DNA of 64,000 nucleotides from NCBI RefSeq assembly GCF_000226095.1, contig NC_016473.1, positions 2,108,001 through 2,172,000 on the forward strand, written 5' to 3'. A program made the translations under genes and the position numbers. The notes below the pieces were generated by a model. It saw only the letters and a program-made list of their open reading frames with translations, did not search any database and had not been told where the DNA came from. Each line of letters opens with the position of its first letter. Within the stretch, counting starts at the first letter, position 1. Positions 11,901 through 22,524 of this stretch are shown one piece after another. The DNA comes from Thermothelomyces thermophilus ATCC 42464. Taxonomy: Eukaryota > Ascomycota > Sordariomycetes > Sordariales > Chaetomiaceae.

Positions 11901-12917
11901 CTTGCGTGTGGATATGGATGGCAGTGAAATCGTTCTCTTGAGATAGGGTTGCTGGATGATAAGCTTGTCCTGACTACTTGTAGTAATTATTAAGTCGAAA
12001 CTAAACGATTGAATGGAGCGGGGAACGGGTGTTTAAATTAGTTCTTGAGAAGAGAGAAAGATGGAGGTTCAAGTCGGGAGAAAGCCTCGGCTAGGTGTGC
12101 TTAGTGTAGGCCCTTCAAGCCCGGAATCAATCAGGTTGAGCAGTAACTAGTCCGGGCCGAGATATTAACCCAATCGGTCTTGTTATACGGATAGTATGAG
12201 TCTTATCGGTGCCTGGGTTTGATCTTTGTTACATAATCGCCCGTTGGTTCAGCGTGCCAAGCAACAAACGGAGAATGACTGGGGACTGCGGCGGGGTGCA
12301 GTTTCCGCATGACAGATTCCTTTGGAGCCTAGCCGTTATTCTATCCAAACATCCAACCAACACAGGCATGCGCACAAAAGAAAGCGCTGGCAATGAATGA
12401 CAATCGCAGTGGGGATTGGTAAAAGGACATGCAGATGCATGCAGTCAGATTCACTTACGAGTTGATCACAAAACACAAATGTTTCCTGAGCACGATCCTA
12501 ACATTTTGAGAACTCTCTGGGCAGCCCAGTCACCTCGGTTGCTTCACTGTCTTGGAGGCAAGAAATATGACTAAACGAGAATAGAAAGTTTCCAAAGACC
12601 GGGCATGAAAACTGCACAAGCTCTCATCATTTAGCCAATCCGGCATGGCAATGTCCACTCAACATTTGCGTCTCATTACTACTGTTAATGCCGAGCTAGC
12701 TGGCGATCTCGGCCCCCGCGATGCAATCCCCCTCTCTCTCTCTCTCTCTCTGTCTGCCCGACAAAAAAATGTAGCTCCACTTTCTTCGACCAACACTCTA
12801 CGGAGTACATCTCCACCACAACCATCATTAAACATAAACTCGAACAAACCAGCTTGGGCTGCGCATCCCAATGCGGCTCCGCCCCCCACCCCCCCTGCAA
12901 AAAGAAAGAAAAAAAAA
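11901..12917. promoter_or_regulatory. Divergent upstream region of the AIG2-like gene and YIH1
   Basis: About 1 kb between divergent starts. The part next to YIH1 (12645-12917) has a CT microsatellite at 12729-12751, the motif TACGGAGTAC at 12799-12808 and an A-rich leader just before the ATG. The YIH1 frame stays open upstream to 12645, but the low-complexity translation there does not look like protein. Confidence 0.5.
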
Positions 12918-13832
12918 ATGTCCGAAGCGCTGGTTGACGAGATAGAAGCCATCAACTCCATCTTCGGCGACGGGACGCTCGCGCGGGAGCAGGACGACGA
13001 CCTTTCCGTCTTCGTCCTGACCCTCCCCGGCGACACGGCCTCGCTGCGGCTGCAGTTCCCGCCCGAGTACCCGGACGTCCCGCCGGCCGTCCTGGGGACG
13101 CACAGTGCCGGTTCCGCGGGCAAGCGCGGCGCCGCCGCTCGCCACCTGGCCCTGTTCCGGGATGCCGTCGGCGAGGTGTACGAGCCGGGGCAGGTGTGCC
13201 TGTTTGACGCCATAGAGAAGGTGCGGGAGCTGCTCGCGGCCGCCGGGGAGGGCCGAGGGGAGAAGGGGGAGGAAGGGGGGGAGGGGGAGAGGAAGGAGGA
13301 AGAAGAAGAAGGAGAAGAAGGCGGAGGAGGAGGCGAAGGCGGCCGGGGCACCGCCGCGTCCTCCTCCGCCTCCTCCTCTCTGGCCCTCGGTCTCGGCCCG
13401 CCGCCGCCCTGGACCGTCTCGGCGCCCTTCGTGGAGAGCAAGTCGACGTTTGTCGCCCGCTGCGCGCCCGTCACCTCCCCCTCCCAGGCGGCCGACTTCC
13501 TCGCCCACCTGCTGGCCACGGACAAGCGGGTGCGGACGGCGACGCACAACATCACGGCCTGGCGCATCCGCGGCCCCAACGGGACCAGCTTCCAGGACTG
13601 CGACGACGACGGGGAGACGGCCGCCGGCGGCCGCCTGTTGCATCTCATGCAGCTTATGGACCTGTGGGACACCATGGTCGTCGTCACGCGCTGGTACGGC
13701 GGGCAGAAGCTGGGGCCGAGGCGGTTTGCTCTCATCAACCAGACCGCCAGGGACGCCTTTGTGAGGGCGGGGTTGGTGAAGGAAGAAGGCGCCGCTGGGG
13801 GTGCAGGTGGGAAGAAGAAAGGGGGGAAATGA
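12918..13832 (+). CDS. YIH1: Yih1/IMPACT homologue (RWD + UPF0029), Gcn2 regulator
   Basis: A single-exon 304-residue protein. Yih1 binds Gcn1 through its RWD domain and keeps Gcn1 from activating the eIF2-alpha kinase Gcn2, damping general amino-acid control. The N-terminal part MSEALVDEIEAINSIFGDGT to about residue 105 is an RWD domain (YPDVPP loop, then CLFDAIEKVRELL). A linker of roughly 45 residues is almost entirely Glu, Gly and Arg, followed by Ala/Ser. The C-terminal UPF0029 domain starts at FVESKSTFVARCAPV and carries the family signature DDDGE...LLHLMQLMD and VVVTRWYGGQKLGPRRF. I chose the ATG at 12918 because the RWD begins at once; the frame is open farther upstream but is not protein-like. 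The polyacidic linker is longer than in yeast Yih1 and follows a purine-rich DNA tract. Confidence 0.88.
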   Translation: MSEALVDEIEAINSIFGDGTLAREQDDDLSVFVLTLPGDTASLRLQFPPEYPDVPPAVLGTHSAGSAGKRGAAARHLALFRDAVGEVYEPGQVCLFDAIEKVRELLAAAGEGRGEKGEEGGEGERKEEEEEGEEGGGGGEGGRGTAASSSASSSLALGLGPPPPWTVSAPFVESKSTFVARCAPVTSPSQAADFLAHLLATDKRVRTATHNITAWRIRGPNGTSFQDCDDDGETAAGGRLLHLMQLMDLWDTMVVVTRWYGGQKLGPRRFALINQTARDAFVRAGLVKEEGAAGGAGGKKKGGK

Positions 13833-14116
13833 CAGTTGATGGCCCACGCAAGCCGTCTCGGAAGAGGGAAGATCTGAGGCGGGAGATGAGAAGCCGTTGG
13901 TGGTGGTATTTTATACTAAGGATACGTAAAAGAGGGGGGGGATGCGGACGGCCACAGAACGGGGTTCCTTTTTCGCACTTGCCCGATAACGACAACCCTT
14001 TTGCGAAACGCGACCTAAGGAAAAACATATACCAGCGAACGGGGAAGAAAACAAAAATAAATAACCCCCCATTTTTTCTCCAAAGTCCAGAACATCTTCA
14101 CTGGTTTTGTTTTTCC

Positions 14117-15727
14117 TCAACTAGGGCCCTCACTCCCTTCCTCCCCGGCAAGCAGAGGCTTCAACACTCCCAACGCCACAGCCGCCTGCTCCCGCCCCAA
14201 GATCACCGCGCCCGCCCTCGCCGTAGACAAATACGACAACTCGGCGCCCAGTCCGATCCCAACACCGACACCTGCGGAGCCATTCCCCCCGCTCCCTGCC
14301 GCGGCATTCAGCTCCCTCACCAGCCTCCCCGCAACGCCCGACACTATGCCGGTAGCCTCAAACGGCAGGTCGGCCAGATCCAGAAAGATGGGCACCAGCG
14401 CTCCCTCTCCTTCCTCCTCCCCCTCCTCCTCCATCCATCCCTCGCCCATGGGACCCACCAGCGCGCTCCCAAAGATCTTCAGCAGGGCCTTATCCACCAA
14501 CAACGACGGCGGGTCATCCTGCGCGAGCGTGACGCTCAGGAAGCGCGGCTGGGCAGCCAGCGCCGCGACGATGCCGGTGTATAACCTGGTGTCGACCGTG
14601 TCCACCCAGCCGGGGCCGCCGCCGCCGCACCCGCTGCTCCCGTTGCCGCCGCCGCCGCCACAGCCACCGTTGGGGGCGCCGCTGCCGCGTCGGGAGCGCC
14701 CTGGGTGAGAGGAGGGGGTCACGGCGCCGCGGATCCCGCTGCACTGGACCAGGGTGAGGCCCGGCTCGATGCGCGGCGTCACGTGGCGTCGCTTGAGGAG
14801 GTCGAAGGTGCGCTGCTGGAGGTCGCTTACGGTGTCGGCCTGAGATTCCGGGTTGGATGGTGCTCTGCCGCGGGCAGTGCCAAGGCCCAAGTGATGAGCC
14901 GTTGACGTGGGAGAAGGGTTGGCGGATACGAGACGCGACTGGTCGTCGTCGGAGAAGACAAAATTTCGGGCGAGGAGGGTCTTGACAACCGCTTCGCGGT
15001 CTTTGGTTGGCACCAGGATGAAGTCAGAGTCTGAGGCAAGGTTAGCCTAGCCATGCTGCCTACCCACTCCCCGTTACCAAGTGATATGCCGAGACGTAGA
15101 ACGGTCGAAGTGAATGGGGAAAAAAACAATGCCCAAACATGCGATAAGGGGTAAAAACACATACAATAGGTAGTAATGAAAAATATTGGGATATTAGCCA
15201 GTGCCAACGGCGACGTCAACTCCGCAACTCTCGATCCCGCGTCCATGTCCGTGCCGTACACGCTGAGAGCGACGTATGTGTCTCTAGAGATGGCAACTGT
15301 CTTGGCCTGATCCTTGGGCAGGCGATGGATGGCCGGCTCAAATACGGAGGAAGCCCAGGACGAGTTGCAAACGATGGAGCACTCGATGGGGGTAACGCTG
15401 ATGTTGAGGAAGCCATGGCTGTGGTCTTCGATGGTCCACCCCCCTGTAGCACGCTGGCTCGGGTTTTGGCTGGGCGGAAGGAGGATCTTGAGTATCGGCT
15501 GGAGGAGGCTAGAGTAAAGATCCAGGGGTATGTGGATCAGGCTAAGGGTGCCGTCCTATGTGGCGGATGTTAACCTTAGATGCAGTTTCTAAGACGCGGT
15601 GCCAGATTTATTTTGACGAGCTTGACCGGGGATCGTCGTTATATCTGAACCACCATTGACGGGCAACGGTACTGCGGGTAACAAAACCAGCGATTGGCCT
15701 TACCAGGAACGACACTTGTGCAGTCAT
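14117..15727 (-). CDS. ACT-domain protein of the GATS/CASTOR-like family
   Basis: Three exons: 15704-15727, 15165-15555 and 14117-15030, for 442 residues. Exon 1 encodes only MTAQVSFL; exon 2 continues DGTLSLIHIPLDLYSSLLQP, and across the next intron TTYY joins SDFILVPTKDREAVVKTLL. This is the tandem ACT-like arrangement of fungal proteins related to GATSL/CASTOR, arginine sensors of TORC1 in animals. WTIEDHSHGFLNISVTPIEC is the first ACT core and FFITTYYSDFILVP the second. The C-terminal half (VDTRLYTGIVAALAAQPRFL, then LDLADLPFEATGIVSGVAG) holds a third and fourth ACT-like unit, interrupted by a Gly/Ser-rich insert around residues 255-280. Frames and lengths fit (24+391+914 = 1,329 nt). A role in amino-acid sensing is inferred from the family; fungal members are little studied. 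The gene is convergent with YIH1, 284 bp away. Confidence 0.78.
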
Positions 15728-17714
15728 GATTCCAGGCTGTGTTCTTGCGGCAGTGATGATCGTGCCCCTGGGAAGAACCGTTCAATGCTCGTGCATCGGG
15801 TTATTGGCTTCTGGGTGCGGACGCCGCAAATCTAAGGAGGAATGAACCCGGTTGTCTCCGAACCCCCCTTATTATCTGTCCCGCACAGCACCAACGCCAG
15901 TTCCTTGGGAGAGTAAATTGCAGAGATGAATGCTTGAGTTAAATGCAGCGGCGTGACCATAAAAAAATCGCTGATATCAAATAGAGTTGTGATCTAGTAA
16001 CGAGAACGAGGGGTAGTGCCCACTCTGTCTCGATAACAAGTTCCGAGAGCCGAGGGTGCCGTACTTGCCAGGATCTGGCCCTTAAACGAATTGCACTGAT
16101 GAGAACGAAGCAACGCTTTGATACAGAACTGAGATGCAGGTTGACGGGTGAGATGTAGCCTGGAGATTGCCAACTTTCCAATGGAGTTCGCTAACAGCGC
16201 GGTGAGCTGTGACGCAGAGATGCCGGTCCGTGTTGTTATTTTTGGTCCGGATGACACTGGTGACGCCAGCTCACTGCCAAAACAAACAATTCGGCAACAG
16301 ATCCTCTCGGTGTTGAGCGCCCAGTGTTTTATGTTCCAGATAGTGCAGTGTGGACTCCCCGAAAAAAATGTTCAGGTTGTCGAGGAAGAGGCGGGCCACG
16401 GCCCAAGATATCGAATAGAGCGGGTAAAACGGAGAGGTAAGATGATAGATAAGAAATGGGCCCTTGATGGGCCCTCGAAAAAGCCCCATAGATAGAGGGG
16501 GTGGCCATTGCTAGGAATCGGGATCGGATCGACAACTCGTGGATGAAGCTTTTGCCACCCCATTGCGGATCGTGGACGAGGAAGAGCTGTCCTGCTGGCC
16601 CGTCATCGTGCTAGCACGTGGTCCTGAGCTCTGCGCGTACTAAGCATCGTGTAAATGGGTTCTCTTGAGACCTTGCATGAAAGCACGGGAGCTACAAAGC
16701 ACCAGATTGCAGCTGGTTGCAGATGGTGGGCCAGAGCGTGGGGGCGTAGAGGGTAGCACGGTGTCGGCAGAATATACTTTGTAGCCTCAGTTGATGCTTC
16801 CAGACTTCTGGAAAAGGGTAATCATGAAAACAACCTAAAGGAGAATAAGTATAAGCGCCAATCATATCAAAGCGGCGCATACGCTTTTGGAGAGGGAACC
16901 GGCCAGAGAGCTCAACCAATCGACGGAACCAGCACATTGCCGGTTGCCTTGCAGTGGTTCTCGGCTTTGCAGCACCCCGCATGGTGGTGCGCATCACAAA
17001 CCTCATCGCCAAACGGGTACTGGCCCCCAAGTAGAGGCGAAGGTGGGGTCGGAAACAGCTTGGGTCCGGATATTGGTTCTCCCAGCCTGTAGGAAAATCC
17101 AGGGCAGTACATGCGTCCGCCAGAGGTGCTAGGAAACAGGGGTCTCGGCAGGAGCACTCCTTGACACCATTGAGGAGGGAATTGGCCAGCGGAGAATGGG
17201 ACACTCCTTGGCCCCCATCTACGAGACTGTAAGCGTACATCCAGTCGCAGTCCTCATCCGGCTTCTTCATGGCCGGTTCGAGACGCAACCTCTAGCGGCA
17301 CGAGGGTGGTATCGGAAGTCGAGCAGGGCAACACCGTCAGAGTGAAAGGCGGGGTGCCGGACCAGGTGTTGTTGAACGCGTGGCAGCCGAGACAAGGTGG
17401 CCGTGCCAGGTTGTGTGGGTTCTAGTCCACTGGAGCACTGCTTCTTATCTCCCTCTTGCTCTGATGATCATCAAGTGGTAATGTTCAATTTGCCGGAGGC
17501 CGTACTAGGTTGCAGAAGGTGCTCGACATAAGGAGCCGCCATCGCGCGGTGCTAAGTTGTGTGTGACGGGCGCGGCGCTGTTGTGGAAGCTGATGAGGGC
17601 TGCCTCGGCCATTGGAAAAAGGGGGTCTGCCGCCACTTGCCGCCACTATCCGACTGAAAAAAAGCAAGGGGGGTCGGTGCAACTTCCGATCGCATCTAAT
17701 CCCTTGTTCTTGTG
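15728..17714. other. Intergenic region of about 2 kb
   Basis: Lies between the GATS-like promoter and the 3' end of the methyltransferase gene. The minus-strand frame 16692-17288 is open and partly Cys-rich (CDAHHHAGCC in an overlapping frame), but it lacks a recognisable family, clear introns or steady codon usage, so I do not call a gene. Confidence 0.45.
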
Positions 17715-19499
17715 TTATTTTTTGATACCGACGACAACCAGATTCCGAGGGCTCTCGCGGTAGTCGAAGACGGTCTCGACCCAGCAGTCGCGGACGATAT
17801 CGGAGTGTTCACGGAGGAACAACCAGCGGTCTATCACAATGAGCGACTCCACGACGCAAGCGCTGAAGGCCATCAGGCTCCAGACCGCGCTCAGCTCCCG
17901 CTTCCGGTCGCGGAACGCCTCCTCGTACTGTGCGATCTCCTCGTCAGTGATATTGCCCATCTTCTCCTCGATGGTCTGGCTGTATTGGCTGAAATCCGGG
18001 TTGGTTGTCAACTTGGCAATCGCTCCCCGCACATAGGCCGTAAAGGAGGTATAGCACTGTTTGCGCAACGAGCCGATGACCACGGGGTTTGTGCTCGAGT
18101 TAAAGGGGCTCTCTGTATCGGTCTCTTCACCATGAAAGACCCTGGAGATGACTCCCCTGTCAAGGAAGATCTTCTGCAGGACGGCACGGTAGAAGTGGCG
18201 CGTGAAGAAGGCATCGCTCTCTTGGTCGGTCCAGTTTTGCGGCGCCTGGCATGCCATCATGCGGGCGGTGATGTTGAGCCGGATGCCGTCACCTCCATAA
18301 GTCGATACCCGCTCGCTCATCGGGTACCCTTGAGGGTCCCTTCTCTCCGACTCCCGAACAACCCGTGCATTGAGGGGCTGCAGGGTCGGCCGGCTGAACG
18401 GGGGCTTGAACGTTGGCGGACCCAGCTTCTCGGTGAGGAGATTGTAGCAGCAGCCAACAATGGCAACGGCCCGAATGCAGGGGTTCATGATCATGGAACG
18501 GATGCCGTAGTGTGACAGGTTACCGCAAGAATGGATCGAGATGGCCATCATACGGAGGTCTTCCTGCCGGACCCCATTCTCCCGACCGCGCAGTTGGGAG
18601 AGCACGTCGGTCAGGTCGGCATGTTCCAGGCGGCCGACGACGTACTGGATAGTACCTTTGCCCTCCTCGGTGGTGTACGTTGCTTGTAGCTCCTTTCTAG
18701 ATCTGAGGTCAATGGTGTTGATATCCTCATCCGGTGCACCGAGCTCCTTTGCCGCGCGCTTCAGCGCCTCCTCGTCCTTGAGCAGCGACGGGTCGACGGT
18801 CTCGCGGACTCGGTGGTAGAGCTTCTTGTTGCGCACCCGCTTCTCCCTCTCGGCCAGCCCCGACAGGATGTCCAGGTCCTTGGCACCGGCCATGTTGGCC
18901 TCCTTGCTCTCCACGGCAACGATATGCTTGTTGTAAGGCGGACTCGCAAGCGTCCGTCCGAGGTAGTTTTGCCCGCTGCCAAAGTCTACAAAGTGAGTGA
19001 ACTCGGCGCCAGTTACCCGCGCAACATCCTCGGCCAGCCTGTCGATGTAGCCGGCAAAGTGCGTGACCTCGTGGATCTTCTTGGTCTTCATCCCGAGCGC
19101 TACATGCCTCGGGAGAACTGGCAGCTTCGGCCTGCTGGGGCGGAACGACCGCTGCAGAGAGAACCTTCTGACGTCCTTCACATACCGAACAAGCGACTCG
19201 GGTGGGGTGAGAGATCCCGGAACAGGGGCTATCGAAGACAGGTCATCTCTCATCAAAAAGTCCAACAGGTCGATTGGTTTTGTTTGCAGCAGGTAGTCCT
19301 GCCAGTCCTTGGGCACAGCTGCGGCAAATAGGCCAGGCTCGGTGGTGAAGAAATCGAGAATGTGGACGCCGCCGCAGAGAAAACGGAACAGGTCCGAGTG
19401 GGCAGCGAAGTGCAACAGGCCTTCCACGTACTCGTCTGCCGAGGAGAACTCATCCGAGTATGGGAGTGGCCGATCTGGCCTCGTCGCAAACTGGCTCAT
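17715..19499 (-). CDS. METTL25/RRNAD1-type methyltransferase-domain protein
   Basis: A single-exon 594-residue protein. The conserved core has KKIHEVTHFAGYI (about 140-152), the SAM-binding motif I VDFGSGQNYLGRTLA (171-185), the acidic end of strand 2 (IVAVESKE, 193-200), SIHSCGNLSHYG (321-332) and VGCCYNLLTE (348-357). These are hallmarks of the METTL25/METTL25B (Methyltransf_32) family. The substrate is not established for fungal members; animal METTL25 proteins have been linked to ribosome-associated modification. A charged insert (about 205-275) separates the SAM motif from the SIHSCGN block, as is usual in this family. The N-terminal 110 residues are a helical region. The start at 19499 lies only 316 bp from the divergent uS13m gene, so the two may share a promoter. 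Confidence 0.82.
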   Translation of the reverse strand: MSQFATRPDRPLPYSDEFSSADEYVEGLLHFAAHSDLFRFLCGGVHILDFFTTEPGLFAAAVPKDWQDYLLQTKPIDLLDFLMRDDLSSIAPVPGSLTPPESLVRYVKDVRRFSLQRSFRPSRPKLPVLPRHVALGMKTKKIHEVTHFAGYIDRLAEDVARVTGAEFTHFVDFGSGQNYLGRTLASPPYNKHIVAVESKEANMAGAKDLDILSGLAEREKRVRNKKLYHRVRETVDPSLLKDEEALKRAAKELGAPDEDINTIDLRSRKELQATYTTEEGKGTIQYVVGRLEHADLTDVLSQLRGRENGVRQEDLRMMAISIHSCGNLSHYGIRSMIMNPCIRAVAIVGCCYNLLTEKLGPPTFKPPFSRPTLQPLNARVVRESERRDPQGYPMSERVSTYGGDGIRLNITARMMACQAPQNWTDQESDAFFTRHFYRAVLQKIFLDRGVISRVFHGEETDTESPFNSSTNPVVIGSLRKQCYTSFTAYVRGAIAKLTTNPDFSQYSQTIEEKMGNITDEEIAQYEEAFRDRKRELSAVWSLMAFSACVVESLIVIDRWLFLREHSDIVRDCWVETVFDYRESPRNLVVVGIKK

Positions 19500-19815
19500 G
19501 ATTTGCGCGCAGCATGTGTGCTCAAGTACAGGCAGGCACAGAGTGAATGAGTGGTATTAAAGTGCGAGTTCCATTTTCATTTTCGAGTGTACACAGTACA
19601 TTGGGGATCAATATCTCGGCAGACAGGTGTCTGCCGGTCGTGGGCAACTGGCAAGCCGCTCGGCCGGATTTTCAACCGGCAACATCCGCCTTAGTATCCG
19701 TAGTCCCTGCTGCAGTTCGAGTCTCGATTCGCGTCGTCGCAAAGTCACTTGTTGCCGGTCCTGGGCGTACTACCGAGGAATTCCTGCCGAGGGTGTCTGA
19801 CTACAATTGATCAAG
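19500..19815. promoter_or_regulatory. Short divergent promoter shared by METTL25-like and uS13m genes
   Basis: Only 316 bp separate the two start codons. It has no TATA box or long repeat that I can see, as expected for compact housekeeping promoters. Confidence 0.5.
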
Positions 19816-20308
19816 ATGGTGCCGATCCCTCACCATCGAACACTCGTCCCGGAGCCGTGCTAACCGCAACCCCAGGTGTTCATCTTCGGCGTCAACTTCA
19901 ACGAGAACAAGCTCGTCAAGGTGCGCTGCTGCATCTCTCCTCCCCTCCCCGGCGGTTTCTCCCCCGCAGCACGCTGACATGGGATCATTCCTTTAGAAAG
20001 CCCTTGAATCCTTCTACGCCCTGGGGCCGCAAACATCAGCGCGCATCCTGGCCAAGTACTGCATCCACCCGCGCGCGAAGGTGGGAACCCTCCCGCCCAA
20101 GACCGTCACAGCCCTGACCGCCGAGCTGTCAACAATGACGATCGAGAATGAAGCGAGGAAGATAGTCCAAGACAACATCAAGCGGTTGCGTGACATTGGG
20201 ACATACCGCGGCAGGCGACACGCCATGGGCCTGCCAGTTCGCGGCCAACGGACGAGGAACCAAATCAATACCGCCAGAAAGCTCAACAAGGTCGAACGGA
20301 AGGGTTAG
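19816..20308 (+). CDS. SWS2: Mitochondrial small-subunit ribosomal protein uS13m
   Basis: Three exons: 19816-19818 (the ATG alone), 19876-19920 and 19997-20308, for 119 residues. It reads MVFIFGVNFNENKLVK, then KALESFYALGPQTSARILAK. The helix-two-turn-helix region (LGPQTSARI) and the basic C-terminal tail GTYRGRRHAMGLPVRGQRTR are diagnostic of bacterial-type uS13, which sits in the head of the small subunit near the P-site tRNA. The length matches mitochondrial/bacterial S13 (about 118-122). The first intron (19819-19875, 57 nt) follows the ATG directly and has a good branch site GCTAAC; its donor GTGCCG is poor. Without this intron the ATG frame hits TAA after 15 codons, and the frame of exon 2 has a stop upstream, so splicing is required. 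Intron 2 (19921-19996) has GTGCGC and a CTGAC branch. Confidence 0.88.
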
Positions 20309-20518
20309 AAGAAGGGAGGAGCGTGTCATGGGCGATGATGGTATAGATATACTGCGGGCGCAGGCGAGTTACTTGTGCTTTGCCTTGCCCCTCCTGCCGG
20401 CGGATGTTTTCGCGGGTAATCTCTTTTCGGGGCGGATAGATATGATGGGTGGTCATCCCCGGTTGAGCAAAGGCGCACACCGGCGTGTGTTTCTATGTAT
20501 GTACACTACGGCACTACG

Positions 20519-20584
20519 GAATATCACACAGGGCTAAAAGAAAGAGCTCTCGAATATCACACAGGGCTAAAAGAAAGAGCTCTC
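20519..20584. repeat. 33-bp tandem duplication across the dipeptidase stop codon
   Basis: Two perfect copies of a 33-bp unit, 20519-20551 and 20552-20584. The unit contains the minus-strand TAG that ends the dipeptidase at 20567-20569, so a second copy of the stop and its context lies directly downstream. Confidence 0.9.
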
Positions 20585-22292
20585 GGTTGACTTTTTCCCC
20601 CGTCCCCCCTCCCCTTCCCTCTGTTGGGCTGCAAACGCCGTCGCATCTTCAAAGTTCTCTCCATCTACACCGTCGAACGCTGCGATGCGCCTGGGTAAGT
20701 CGTCTTCCAGTGGAGGCTCGCCGGCCCTCTGCAACTTCTCGGCGACAGCCTCGACATCCCTCCAGACGCGAAGGACGTTACCGCCGACGATGTTGGCGGC
20801 GTCCTTGTCGCTCACTCCCTGCCTCAGCAGCTCGGCCACCAGGGCCGGGAACTTGGACACGTCCTCCAACCCTTCGGGCACCTCGGTGATCCCGTCAAAG
20901 TCGCTGCCGAGCCCGACGTGGTCGAACCCGATCCTCCGGCCGATGTGCAGGATATGCCTGACGACCTGCTGCAGCGTGGAGTTCTGGGGGTAAAAGTCCG
21001 GCAGGCCGTCGTCCCGGTGGGGCGCCTCGACGCACGAGATGAAGCCCGGGTTGAAGTTGACCATGACGACGCCGTTCCTCCGCCCGACGAGGTCGAGCAC
21101 GTCGTCGGGCACGTTGCGGGGGTGCGGGCAGAGCGCGTAGGCGCTCGAGTGGCTGAAGATGGGCGGGGCGAGGCTGCCCTCCCAGCCGTCGCGGCCGCCG
21201 CCGAGGACGTCGCGCATGGTGTCGGCGCTGGTGTGCGAGAGGTCCACGATGACGCCCAGGCGGTTCATCTCGCGCACCAGCGCCCGCCCGGCGGGGCTGA
21301 CGCCGCCCCAGACGGGGGGCGCCTTGCGCGGCGCCGGGTGCTCCCACAGCGCGGCGTCGGCGAAGCGGTTGCCGCAGTTGTGGGTCAGGGTCGCGTAGCG
21401 GACGCCCAGGGCGTGCAGCTGGCGGAGCACGCCGGCCGAGTTGCCGATCTGGTGCAAGCCCTCGATGGCGAGCGGCGAGATGAGCCGGCGGCCGTGGCTG
21501 TGGCGGAAGCGGTGGAGGGCTTGGCGACTGGTGAGAGTCGGCGGCAAGAAGAGGTCGGAGTGGGCTTGCTGCAGGCGGGTGAGGAGGTCGATCTGGTTGA
21601 GGGTTTGTTGGACAGCTTGGGATAAAACAAGTCAGTTGATGAGATAAGAGGCGAATGGTGTGTGAGAAGCCAAAAAAAAAAAAAAAAAAAAAAAGAAAAA
21701 AAAAGAAAAAAGAAAAGGGCTGGGCTTACTGCGATGGTAATTCTCATCGGTATAGTCGGATCCGTTTGCTGGACAGGGCCAGAAGGCGCTCCAGAAGGCG
21801 CCGCCGTTCAAGCCAGCCCTAAGACGGGGGATGTCGATATGACCGCCCAGGCCACCTTCCGCGAAGGGCTTGCTGAAGGTCTCATTGTAGATGTGGTTGT
21901 TGTAATACGCCCTGATCCAGATGGCCAGGTCATTGTGACCATCTGCCAGCGCAGTTTAACATGAGATTTCTCTTCTCAGGGTGAAGAGTGAAGAGGTGGT
22001 GGGGATGCGGGGCCGGTTTAATACCTATCAAGGGGTTATGGCGCAGGATACGCTTGACGCGCGCCTCGATGCTTCTGTGTTTGGTCGAGGAGAAGGGAAG
22101 CCCGTGACCGAAGCATGTGGAATAGCCAGCCGATCGGACGAACCAGGCGAACAAGAATAAGGGCAGTACCACATACAAGGCGGCTCTCGCGACCCAGGAC
22201 CTCCGGCGAGCACGAAGTTCTTGCCCGGAGGAGTGGTCCGCTTTTTGCCCCATCCTGGCGAGGGGCCCCGGGAGCTCCGTGACGCTCGTCAT
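20567..22292 (-). CDS. Membrane dipeptidase, peptidase family M19
   Basis: Three exons: 22025-22292, 21730-21942 and 20567-21615, for 509 residues. The N-terminus is cytosolic and basic, then a single signal anchor (about 36-52, RAALYVVLPLFLFAWFV) makes it a type II membrane enzyme. M19 dipeptidases are binuclear zinc enzymes that cleave a wide range of dipeptides. Ligands are visible in order: His92 and Asp94 in LIDGHNDLA, Glu212 in PLAIEGLHQIG, His239 in TLTHNCGN, His288 in VDLSHTSAD, and Asp398 in GLGSDFDGI. The splice at 22024 rebuilds the LIDGHND motif, which confirms intron 1. Intron 2 (21616-21729) holds a 23-nt A-run and ends in AAG. The C-terminus (from about residue 485) is a low-complexity tail just before the duplicated stop region. 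The gene is convergent with uS13m. Confidence 0.88.
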
Positions 22293-22482
22293 CGCCGTTG
22301 ACAGCAGGACTCCCTGCTGTTTGTGATGCTGTACAGGAATACGTCCAAGTAGACGAAGTACCTCCGTAGCTCTAGTAAATGGTCAAGTAATGGTTTAAAC
22401 TGGTGCTAGTGAATCTAGGTAATAGGTATGGCCTTAGTGTACAGGTAGGTAGGTAAACCCACTCGGTAAGAAACTAACTGGA

Positions 22483-22524
22483 GTAATCCGTACTGCACGC
22501 ATTACGCGGCCGGGTACGGAATAC
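22483..22524. repeat. Small hairpin with GTAATCCGTAC arms
   Basis: GTAATCCGTAC at 22483-22493 faces GTACGGAATAC at 22514-22524. The arms are 11 bp with one mismatch and a 20-nt loop. Confidence 0.6.

Noticed and set aside
12659-13847. Long minus-strand frames opposite YIH1
   Set aside because: They are shadows produced by GC-rich codon bias and the purine-rich linker; the plus strand carries clear RWD and UPF0029 domains.
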